Source of the DNA: Treponema sp.
GTDB taxonomy: Bacteria > Spirochaetota > Spirochaetia > Treponematales > Breznakiellaceae
Length of the DNA: 10,412 bases
Direction of reading: 5' to 3'
NCBI GenBank assembly: GCA_031254795.1
Contig: JAIRTS010000096.1
Span: 1 to 10,412, forward strand
The stretch's first letter is position 1. Every line of letters starts with the position of its first letter. The notes beneath the pieces were generated by a model. The model saw only the letters and a list, made by a program, of their open reading frames with translations, was not told the DNA's origin and did not search any database. Position numbers and translations under genes: made by a program. Below are positions 1-5,916 of the stretch, piece after piece.

Positions 1-1
1 T

Positions 2-379
2 TTACGAGTGCGCACGTACGAGTGCGATAGTTATGGACATGTCAATAACGCGAATTATCTCAACTACCTCGAATACGCGCGGTATGAATTTCTTAAAAGC
101 ATTGGGTTTGATTACCCCGCGGCGATAGCGGCTGGGTATGGGATGTATGTCGCCCGCGTTGAAATCGACTACAAGCGCTCCGCGAAAACGGACGAGGAAC
201 TCGTCATACGTTCATGGCCCACGAAAAGGGGCGCCGTAAGCGGCGCCATAGCGCAGAAAATTCTGCGAGGCGAAGACGAGATAGCCGACGCCATGGTTAC
301 ATGGGCTTTTGTCGATTCAGACGGGCGGCCTGTAAAAATCCCGGCTCAATGGAATGTTCCCGGTTTGTCCCCCTCCTGA
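2..379 (+). CDS. Acyl-CoA/acyl-ACP thioesterase, hotdog fold (4HBT/YbgC-like), 5' partial
   Basis: This protein would hydrolyse an acyl thioester (acyl-CoA or acyl-ACP) in the cytoplasm; the substrate cannot be read from sequence. The opening segment YECDSYGHVNNANYLNYLEY matches the hotdog thioesterase signature D-x-x-GHVNN-x-x-Y-x-x-Y-x-E. Its Asp is the usual catalytic residue and its HVNN stretch lies on the active-site helix. The rest (VEIDYKRSAKTDEEL, a strand-rich core, then WAFVDSDGRPVKIP) fits the remaining hotdog strands, and the length is near the usual 120-140 residues. The frame is open to the window edge. A GTG at 8 could be the start, but family members normally have several residues before this motif, so I treat the gene as cut by the window. 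It ends with TGA at 377-379 and converges on the minus-strand block. The fold is clear; the substrate is unknown. Confidence 0.85.
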   Translation, partial: LRVRTYECDSYGHVNNANYLNYLEYARYEFLKSIGFDYPAAIAAGYGMYVARVEIDYKRSAKTDEELVIRSWPTKRGAVSGAIAQKILRGEDEIADAMVTWAFVDSDGRPVKIPAQWNVPGLSPS

Positions 380-499
380 CCGGCTCTCGCGCAACCGGCA
401 ACGCGGCTAATACAGTTTTGATTCGCGTAGAGGGTTTCATGCCTTTATAACCGCACGTCTGCCCTGCGACTGAAGCGTTCGTCAATCCCACGCTCTGGT

Positions 500-523
500 A
501 AAAGCGGCGACACCGCTTTTTTT
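500..523 (+). terminator. Intrinsic terminator downstream of the thioesterase gene
   Basis: AAAAGCGG (500-507) and CCGCTTTT (513-520) form an 8-bp perfect stem around the 5-nt loop CGACA, and the T run continues to 523. This is a textbook rho-independent terminator for + strand transcription. The complementary strand also ends in a short T run, so it may work in both directions. It lies 120 nt after the thioesterase stop. Confidence 0.8.
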
Positions 524-580
524 GCCCTCATTTCGCATAATTAGATATCCTCACGACAATCCGGGCGGAATTCCGCGTTC

Positions 581-604
581 AAAACCGGCTCTTGCGCAAG
601 CCGG
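581..604 (-). terminator. Intrinsic terminator of the ftsB-like gene
   Basis: Read on the minus strand, CCGGCT and AGCCGG (604-599 and 590-585) form a 6-bp GC-rich stem around the 8-nt loop TGCGCAAG, followed by TTTT at 584-581. It begins 6 nt after the stop codon of the upstream minus-strand gene. The T run is short, so termination may be partial. Confidence 0.6.
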
Positions 605-610
605 CTTCTT

Positions 611-1165
611 TCAAAAGAAAATCGCGCGATGTTGACGGAGACTGGAGTTTTCTTCGTAAAGATGGCGGCAGAATGCCAGAATGTCAGGCAAGATAAGACA
701 GAGCAACAACGAAACGGCTGATAAAAAGGAAATAATTTTGAGCATATAATCGGGAAAACCCTTCACCTTGAAAGCGTATTCCGGCGTTCCCGGATCGATG
801 TAGGTTTTCTCCGTGCGTTCAATGCCATTGAAATGAATCGCGTTTTCGCCGGAGACGCCGTAGCCCATGTTTCGCGCCTCTATCAAAATAGTGTCGGAAT
901 CCGCCGGCGTTGGATTCTGTGGATCGTTTTCGTAGCTGCCGAATAAAATATTCCTGACGTTCAGCCGCTTGTTGGTTTCACGTATTGTGTTGAAATTCGC
1001 TTGCAGTCTGTCCCGCTCTTGGGTAAGGGCATTAAAGGCGATCAGCCCTTTTCCTCCCACAGTAAACGCAAGCACAGCATATACAAGACAGCCAAACCAA
1101 ATGGCGGCGAGGCATTTCAAAAAGAAAAATAACTGCGCTTTCTTCGCTTGCGTTGATATTTCCAT
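611..1165 (-). CDS. FtsB/DivIC-like septum-formation initiator protein with an extra C-terminal membrane segment
   Basis: The family links FtsQ/DivIB and FtsL to the septal peptidoglycan synthase at division. Seen here: a hydrophobic segment at residues 12-36, a polar heptad-like stretch at about 48-72 (ALTQERDRLQANFNTIRETN), then ILIEARNMGYGVSGENAIHF at 93-112. That last stretch resembles the A-R-x-x-GY-x-x-x-GE-x-x-I ending typical of FtsB/DivIC. A second hydrophobic segment at about 141-163 is followed by a charged tail. Classical members are about 90-130 residues with one membrane segment, so 184 residues with two is unusual. The gene has its own strong promoter and a terminator, so it is probably transcribed alone. 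The ATG at 1165 is the only start that keeps the first membrane segment; no Shine-Dalgarno precedes it. Assignment rests on topology and one motif, so it is moderately sure. Confidence 0.6.
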   Translation of the reverse strand: MEISTQAKKAQLFFFLKCLAAIWFGCLVYAVLAFTVGGKGLIAFNALTQERDRLQANFNTIRETNKRLNVRNILFGSYENDPQNPTPADSDTILIEARNMGYGVSGENAIHFNGIERTEKTYIDPGTPEYAFKVKGFPDYMLKIISFLSAVSLLLCLILPDILAFCRHLYEENSSLRQHRAIFF

Positions 1166-1174
1166 AATATAGAT

Positions 1175-1203
1175 ATAATACTATCATAAATAAAGGTTGT
1201 CAA
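1175..1203 (-). promoter_or_regulatory. Sigma-70-type promoter of the ftsB-like gene
   Basis: On the minus strand a perfect -35 TTGACA (1203-1198) is followed by exactly 17 nt and then TATTAT (1180-1175), five of six matches to the -10 consensus. Only 9 nt separate the -10 from the ATG at 1165. Transcription should therefore start within a few bases of the start codon and leave little or no leader. Confidence 0.8.
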
Positions 1204-1252
1204 TACGGATGCGCGCCTCAAATGGAAAATGTTCCCCAAAATAACGCTTTGT

Positions 1253-2161
1253 TCATATCTGCGTCCTTTTTTCAGCGTCTTCCGCTTCCCGCTGCCTGTT
1301 TATTGAGCGGTAAATGTCCGCGGCGCGAGCGTACGCCGCCTTCGCCTCGGCTGGTTTTCCGGCTTTCCTGTAGACATCCCCCATCGCCCGCCAATCCGAG
1401 GCAAGCCCCCATGTGTTTTCCGCCCTGCGGTCAAATTGAATCGCGGCATTGAGCGCTTCAATCGCCGGCGCAAACTGTCCCGACATGGAACGGGATGAAG
1501 CGATAAGGTACCAGTCATACGCGGCTTGTTCCAGATAATTCGCCTTCTCGTGAATAGCCAGAGCCTTTTTGAAATAAGTCTCCGCAACGGCGTAATTATT
1601 CTTTTCCTTTTCGGCCAAGCCAATGACATTCCACCCCAACGCGATGGAGAGCGTATCTTTTTTTATGGACCCGATTTCCCTCGTCACCTGAGCGGCGACC
1701 TCGCTGGGCGACGTTTTTTTCGTTATTAAGGCGTTCCGCGCCAGGTAAATTCGCGTTTGGGCCGCAAGCTCCGTTTCGCCGGAACGTTCCGCTTCCAAGA
1801 GCGCGGCGTTCCACGCGGCTTCGGCCTGCTCCACCTCGCCCTGATTGTACAGAATGCCGCCTTCCACGAGTTTCGTCCGAACCAGAAGACTCGGATAATC
1901 CGTGGATACCGCAAGCCGTCTGGCTTCTGTGAGCAACTCAAACGCCCGCTCATAGTCACCCTGATCCACCGCCTTGTTCACCAGATCAAGCTGATTTTCT
2001 CCCAGTTGGCGGACATTGAAAATCTCGGCGGGACGCTTGGGCGCGGAAGAACATGCGACCCACAAAAGCGGCGCCAGAATAAAAAACAATAGGGCGTAGG
2101 GCTTTTCCCATACATGCAAGGCGGCGTCTCCATAGAACGCCGTTTTTTTTCTGTTCATCAT
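1253..2161 (-). CDS. TPR-repeat lipoprotein encoded with the Mla genes
   Basis: Probably an envelope-anchored TPR scaffold; no catalytic motif is seen. The N-terminus is charged (MMNRKKTAFYGD), followed by a hydrophobic stretch at about 22-35 and the lipobox-like LLWVAC, with Cys at 37 as the likely lipidated residue. The Trp at -3 is atypical but spirochaete lipoboxes are loose. Helical TPR-like pairs follow: about 55-85 (AVDQGDYERAFELLTEARRL), 93-127 (ILYNQGEVEQAEAAWNAALL), 172-205 (NNYAVAETYFKKALAIH), 212-245 (GQFAPAIEALNAAIQF) and 253-286 (KAGKPAEAKAAYARAADIY). The ATG at 2161 directly abuts the mlaD stop; GGAG lies 6 nt before it, and a second ATG follows at once, 9 nt from the GGAG. This places it in the mla operon, where it may replace an accessory such as MlaC or tether the complex. 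That role is inference. Confidence 0.8.
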   Translation of the reverse strand: MMNRKKTAFYGDAALHVWEKPYALLFFILAPLLWVACSSAPKRPAEIFNVRQLGENQLDLVNKAVDQGDYERAFELLTEARRLAVSTDYPSLLVRTKLVEGGILYNQGEVEQAEAAWNAALLEAERSGETELAAQTRIYLARNALITKKTSPSEVAAQVTREIGSIKKDTLSIALGWNVIGLAEKEKNNYAVAETYFKKALAIHEKANYLEQAAYDWYLIASSRSMSGQFAPAIEALNAAIQFDRRAENTWGLASDWRAMGDVYRKAGKPAEAKAAYARAADIYRSINRQREAEDAEKRTQI

Positions 2162-3196
2162 CTAAAACTCCACATCCCTCGGATTAGTACCGCTTGATTG
2201 GGTCTCCACTTGAGCGGGAATGCCGTTTTTCAAAAGCGGATTGTTTTCAAGTGAAATCAACAGATCGTTGACGTTTTTGAGCGCATTCCGCACTTCCATC
2301 AATATGCCGGGAAGCTGTCCGGGCAACAACTTAGTCGTGTCATCCAAGTTTTTTATCGTGGCGCTTATGGAACTAAGCGTCTTGACGAGTTCGGTGTAAA
2401 TGGGCCCGTCAGTGTCAAGCGCCGAATGCACAAGCCCATCAGGTTCATTGAGCGCGCCGGTGAGCGCGTTCACATCGGTTAAAATCGGCTGTAGGTTGGA
2501 GAGCGTCTCGTTCAACTGGACTTGCAAGGATGCGAGCATGTCATTAACGCCGGCAAGCGTACCGTCCAAAGTGGCGGGCAGCGCGCTTGCGCCGGCAATC
2601 GTGGCTTCAACTCCGCCTAGCGTACGTCCCAGCGAGGTCTGATCCGTCCCTTCAAACGCGGCCTGTACATCAAGAAGGACTACATTCAGATTTTTGGTGA
2701 TTTCTTCAACCTGGGAAAGGATGTTGGTGATGCTGTCGCTTTTCTCCGGCGCCGAAGATATTTTAAGCTGAATATAATTCTGCCCTTCAGGAGAGGACAC
2801 AGTGGGAATGAAGGAATTTTCCGCGAGAAGCTTTTCGCCGAGCCCCGGGTAAAAGGCAAATGAATTGCCAAGCCCTATGGGGCTTACATTAAGTTCAACC
2901 AGCGAACCTTCCTTGACCCGAGCCGAATATTCTCTGTATATGGAAAAAACAACCTCAACCTCATCATCATCGGTTAAGACAAAGGACTTCACATTGCCTA
3001 TGGGAAACCCTTTATAGATTACCGCCATGTTCTCTCCAAGTCCATTCGCGCTTGAGAAATAGGTTTTATAGGTAGGATCCTGCACAAACCAGCGTTGTTT
3101 ACCTCCTATCAAAATCACCACAAAAATAAGCGCCGCAATGGCCAGAATGACGAAAAAGCCTACAATTTGGTCGGCGAAACGAATGCTAAACTTCAC
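2162..3196 (-). CDS. mlaD: MlaD-like MCE-domain substrate-binding protein of a phospholipid ABC transporter
   Basis: MlaD proteins form a hexameric ring of MCE domains in the periplasm that carries phospholipid to or from the inner-membrane MlaEF complex. Here a single N-terminal membrane anchor (about 11-31, GFFVILAIAALIFVVILIGG) is followed by an MCE domain at about 38-118, recognisable from YKTYFSSANGLGENMAVIYK, GFPIGNVKSFVL and LVELNVSPIGLGNSF. The remaining roughly 200 residues are mostly helical and Leu/Asn/Thr-rich, as in long MCE proteins that build a tube or tether, ending in NPLLKNG. At 344 residues it is much longer than E. coli MlaD (about 180). The start is GTG at 3196-3194, which overlaps the mlaF TGA by 4 nt (GTGA); AAGGA sits 8 nt upstream. 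Confident call. Confidence 0.92.
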   Translation of the reverse strand: MKFSIRFADQIVGFFVILAIAALIFVVILIGGKQRWFVQDPTYKTYFSSANGLGENMAVIYKGFPIGNVKSFVLTDDDEVEVVFSIYREYSARVKEGSLVELNVSPIGLGNSFAFYPGLGEKLLAENSFIPTVSSPEGQNYIQLKISSAPEKSDSITNILSQVEEITKNLNVVLLDVQAAFEGTDQTSLGRTLGGVEATIAGASALPATLDGTLAGVNDMLASLQVQLNETLSNLQPILTDVNALTGALNEPDGLVHSALDTDGPIYTELVKTLSSISATIKNLDDTTKLLPGQLPGILMEVRNALKNVNDLLISLENNPLLKNGIPAQVETQSSGTNPRDVEF

Positions 3197-3927
3197 AATG
3201 CTATTCCTTTCTCAATATGCTGGGCCATACTTTCATCACGCGCGATTTGCTCGCGGGTGAACAGCCGGTTGAGTTGTCCGTTTACAATCATCAAAATATA
3301 ATCGGCAAGCTGCTTGATGACTTTGAAGTTATGACTGACAAAAATGATGGTGTCGTTGTTCCGCTGCCGCTCCCGCACCAGATTCATAAGACACTCCGCC
3401 GAAGAATCGTCAAGGGACTCTGTCCATTCGTCAAGAAAAAGGATGGCGGGATTGCAGAGCATGGCCCGCGCAAACGCGATGAGTTTCTGCTCGCCCATAG
3501 AAAGCTGGGCGGGACGCAAATCAAGGCGCTTCTTGTACCCAACCTGCGCCAATATTGCATGTATACGCTCATTCCGCTCCTGTTTGTTCATTTCCGAAAA
3601 GTGCAGTTTGAGCGGCAATTCCAGTATCTGCTGCAGGCTCTGATTTGCCCAAAGCGCCGAGTCCTGAAACACCATGGACGCCTGCTTCCTGAAGGAAAGA
3701 TTTTGGTTCCTGGTCATACTGGAAATATTGCATCCCTGAAAAAAGACATCCCCATCCGTAGGCACCAAAAGTCCCGCGGCGAGTTTCAATACCGTGCTTT
3801 TCCCGCTGCCCGATGGTCCGACAAGGGCGGTGGCCTTTCCTTTTTCAAACTGAAAAGAAAAATCGTGGACTACTTCCTGAGTTTGAGCCTGAAAATAGAC
3901 ATTTTTCATTTCTATTACGGCGTCCAT
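3193..3927 (-). CDS. mlaF: MlaF-like ATPase of a phospholipid ABC transporter
   Basis: The cytoplasmic ATPase that drives the MlaE permease. Visible motifs: Walker A GPSGSGKS at 37-44, Q-loop Gln88 (VFQDS), signature LSMGEQ at 142-147, Walker B ILFLDE at 162-167 with catalytic Glu167, D-loop SLDD at 171-174 and switch His199. The signature differs from the usual LSGGQ, with Met for the first Gly and Glu in place of Gln. At 244 residues the length is normal, although it lacks the long C-terminal extension of E. coli MlaF. The ATG at 3927 follows the mlaE stop by 18 nt; a purine-rich GGAAAGGG lies in that gap, about 10 nt before the start. It sits between the permease and the MCE protein, the standard order for these systems. 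Confidence 0.93.
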   Translation of the reverse strand: MDAVIEMKNVYFQAQTQEVVHDFSFQFEKGKATALVGPSGSGKSTVLKLAAGLLVPTDGDVFFQGCNISSMTRNQNLSFRKQASMVFQDSALWANQSLQQILELPLKLHFSEMNKQERNERIHAILAQVGYKKRLDLRPAQLSMGEQKLIAFARAMLCNPAILFLDEWTESLDDSSAECLMNLVRERQRNNDTIIFVSHNFKVIKQLADYILMIVNGQLNRLFTREQIARDESMAQHIEKGIAL

Positions 3928-3945
3928 TTTTTCTTAACCCTTTCC

Positions 3946-4722
3946 TCATGCGACCACATAATAAATCGCCGACAGCAGAATATCAATCAAGATGCACCAG
4001 CCGAACGCGGAACCGACTGCGCGCAAGCCTGCCACCGGCACCTCGGTGCTTGCCCGTTCAACCCCAAAGCCGTGGTACAAAGCCACGGTCGAGATGATCA
4101 TGCCGAAAACTATGCTTTTTACTACAGTCAGGAGTATATCAGACATCGTTAAAACTTGTAATAGGTTGTTGAAATAGATGGATGGGGGCATGGAATTGAA
4201 GAACATCGAAACGATGAACGAGAACACGAGCCCGAATATGGAGAAATAAATATTCAAAAGGAAAACCGATACGGTTACGCCGAGAAAACGCGGCACCCCG
4301 AGGTGTTCTATCGGATCGATGCCTACGGATATGTACGCCTCGATCTCGTGGGAAATCACCATGCCGGCGATTTCCGTGGCGATTGCCGTGCCGGATCGGG
4401 CGATGACGATGAACGCGGTCAGCAGAGGTCCAAGTTCTCGCGTGATCATCGTTATAAGCACGGGATAGATAAGGTGTTCCTGCGAGAAACTTGCCAAAAG
4501 CGGCATAACGATGACGATGGCCGCGCCCCCTATGCCAATGGCCAGAAACGCCCCTATACTCAACGCCTCCACAAAGGTAAAAAATATCTGCATCACGAGT
4601 ATTTTGAAAGAAATCTGTCCTTTGAACAAAAAACGTCCTGAACCTTTCAAAAGACTCGCAAAAAAACCGAGTATGTAGAATAATTTGGAAATAACCAGAA
4701 TATTACGTCTTTTAGCCATCAC
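3946..4722 (-). CDS. mlaE: MlaE-family phospholipid ABC transporter permease
   Basis: The integral membrane permease of the Mla system. Residues 46-75, 84-105, 148-175 and 195-218 are strongly hydrophobic, with a further segment at the C-terminus. The family signature is clear: RELGPLLTAFIVIARSGTAI at 95-114, then EIAGM, and EIEAYISVGIDPIEHL at 126-141, matching the conserved E-x-x-A-x-x-x-x-GIDP motif. Next come a central membrane region and a late YHGFGVERASTEVP stretch (216-229) like the Y-x-G-x-x-x-x-G-x-x-x-V motif near the MlaE C-terminus. At 258 residues the size is typical. The codons at the start read GTG ATG; I favour the ATG at 4719, though the GTG at 4722 cannot be excluded. No Shine-Dalgarno is present and a -10-like TATACT ends 7 nt before the ATG. 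It is the first gene of the mlaEFD-TPR operon. Confidence 0.93.
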   Translation of the reverse strand: MMAKRRNILVISKLFYILGFFASLLKGSGRFLFKGQISFKILVMQIFFTFVEALSIGAFLAIGIGGAAIVIVMPLLASFSQEHLIYPVLITMITRELGPLLTAFIVIARSGTAIATEIAGMVISHEIEAYISVGIDPIEHLGVPRFLGVTVSVFLLNIYFSIFGLVFSFIVSMFFNSMPPSIYFNNLLQVLTMSDILLTVVKSIVFGMIISTVALYHGFGVERASTEVPVAGLRAVGSAFGWCILIDILLSAIYYVVA

Positions 4723-4726
4723 GAAT

Positions 4727-4755
4727 AGTATACCACCCTACAACGAACAGCGCAA
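4727..4755 (-). promoter_or_regulatory. Putative promoter of the mla operon
   Basis: On the minus strand TTGCGC (4755-4750) and TATACT (4732-4727) are 17 nt apart. The -10 matches five of six consensus positions; the -35 matches only its TTG. A new promoter is expected here because a strong terminator lies just upstream. The predicted start of transcription falls at about 4720, on the mlaE start codon. Confidence 0.55.
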
Positions 4756-4818
4756 GCCGCCGTATAGCGGACGCATACCGGCGCGCAACGGGGGATGCCG
4801 CCACCCCGCAAGGTTTAC

Positions 4819-4862
4819 AAAAAAACCGGAAACGCGCCCAGTCCGCGCCCACCGCGTTTCGG
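4819..4862 (-). terminator. Intrinsic terminator after lgt
   Basis: On the minus strand GAAACGCG (4860-4853) pairs with CGCGTTTC (4836-4829) across a 16-nt GC-rich loop. The stem can extend by a CC/GG pair past a one-base bulge, and seven T follow at 4825-4819. It begins 12 nt after the lgt stop. It ends the ftsH-to-lgt unit and separates it from the mla operon. Confidence 0.82.
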
Positions 4863-4872
4863 CGGGGCGCGA

Positions 4873-5916
4873 TCACTTTCGCTTCGCCTTGTTTCTCAGC
4901 TTCCGGCGTTTCTTCTTGTCCGCGTCGCGATCTGCCACTACGGACGCCACGGGCTGACCGGAATACACCCTGATCGACTTGCTGTCCGGCAACCGCGCCG
5001 CGACAATCCACCACACGATGCCCGCCGCCGCCATCGCCGCGCACAACACCTGTCCGGTTGAAAAAGACATGGCCGGATGATAGAACGCCTGGGGCAGCGA
5101 TGTTTTCACGATTTCAAAACGATAGCCAAGGTCAACGTCCGGTTCGCGGAAATACTCAAGGATAAACCTGATGACACCGTACCCGAACAGGTACAGTCCA
5201 ATCAAAAAACCCTTGAACGGCTTTTTATTCCGCGACAGCCAGATGATCGCCCACAGAACCACGCCTTCAAAAACCGCCTCGTAAAGCTGGGACGGATGGC
5301 GGGGCAGGTTCATCAGCGTGTCGGGCGTGGGAATGGGAACGCTGGTTTTCTCCGCGGCTTCCCGCACCCAGTCAAGGCTTGCGGGATAGGTCGTCGCGTC
5401 CGGAAAAATCATCCCGAGGGGGCTTGCCGTTATCCTTCCCCAGAGTTCGCCGTTGATAAAGTTGCCGATGCGCCCGAACGTATAACCCAACGGGATGCTC
5501 GCCGCGAACATGTCGCCGATCTCCCGAAAATCGTACTTTTTTACTGCGGAATAGATGACGATGCCCAACGCGCCGCCGATGACGCCGCCATGATAGCTCA
5601 TGCCTTGCAACCCCGTGAAGCGCCCGTTTCTAAATGGCCAAAAAATGAGCCACGGCTCGCGGCGGTATATATCGCTTGTCTCGTAGACGAGGGTCGCAAA
5701 TATCCGCGCCCCTATGAGCAGGGCGATGATGCATTTGAAGAAAAGCCCGTAAAGCTCATCGTCGCTCATAGGAAAATTCCGCTCTTTGATTTGTTTGCGG
5801 TACAGAAAGAAGGCGGTCGCAAAAGCCGCTATGTACATAAGACCGTACCACCGCACGGGAAAGCCCTGAATAATTTCAGGGTGAAGCCACGAAGGGAAGG
5901 GTATTGATAATATCAT
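4873..5916 (-). CDS. lgt: Prolipoprotein diacylglyceryl transferase Lgt
   Basis: This inner-membrane enzyme transfers a diacylglyceryl group from phosphatidylglycerol to the lipobox cysteine of prolipoproteins, the first step of lipoprotein maturation. The Lgt signature GRIGNFINGELWGR is at 148-161. The conserved HGG follows SY at 107-111, HPSQLYEA is at 207-214, and GYGVIRFILEYFREPD at 245-260 carries the second essential-type arginine (Arg250). Several membrane segments are evident (about 24-40, 57-77, 109-124, 216-228, 236-254 and 288-307). At 347 residues it is longer than E. coli Lgt (291), because of an N-terminal half of normal size plus a C-terminal tail that ends in a strongly basic stretch (KKKRRKLRNKAKRK). 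The ATG at 5916 overlaps the TGA of the upstream ATPase gene in ATGA, so translation is probably coupled. It is the last gene before a terminator. Confidence 0.96.
   Translation of the reverse strand: MILSIPFPSWLHPEIIQGFPVRWYGLMYIAAFATAFFLYRKQIKERNFPMSDDELYGLFFKCIIALLIGARIFATLVYETSDIYRREPWLIFWPFRNGRFTGLQGMSYHGGVIGGALGIVIYSAVKKYDFREIGDMFAASIPLGYTFGRIGNFINGELWGRITASPLGMIFPDATTYPASLDWVREAAEKTSVPIPTPDTLMNLPRHPSQLYEAVFEGVVLWAIIWLSRNKKPFKGFLIGLYLFGYGVIRFILEYFREPDVDLGYRFEIVKTSLPQAFYHPAMSFSTGQVLCAAMAAAGIVWWIVAARLPDSKSIRVYSGQPVASVVADRDADKKKRRKLRNKAKRK

Noticed and set aside
3217..4152. A 311-codon + strand open frame opposite mlaF and the end of mlaE
   Set aside because: It mirrors genes whose ABC and MlaE motifs are unmistakable on the minus strand, has no recognisable domain, and spans two real genes and their gap.
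5077..5907. A 276-codon + strand open frame opposite lgt
   Set aside because: It lies wholly within lgt on the other strand and shows no motif; it is explained by the base composition of the real gene.
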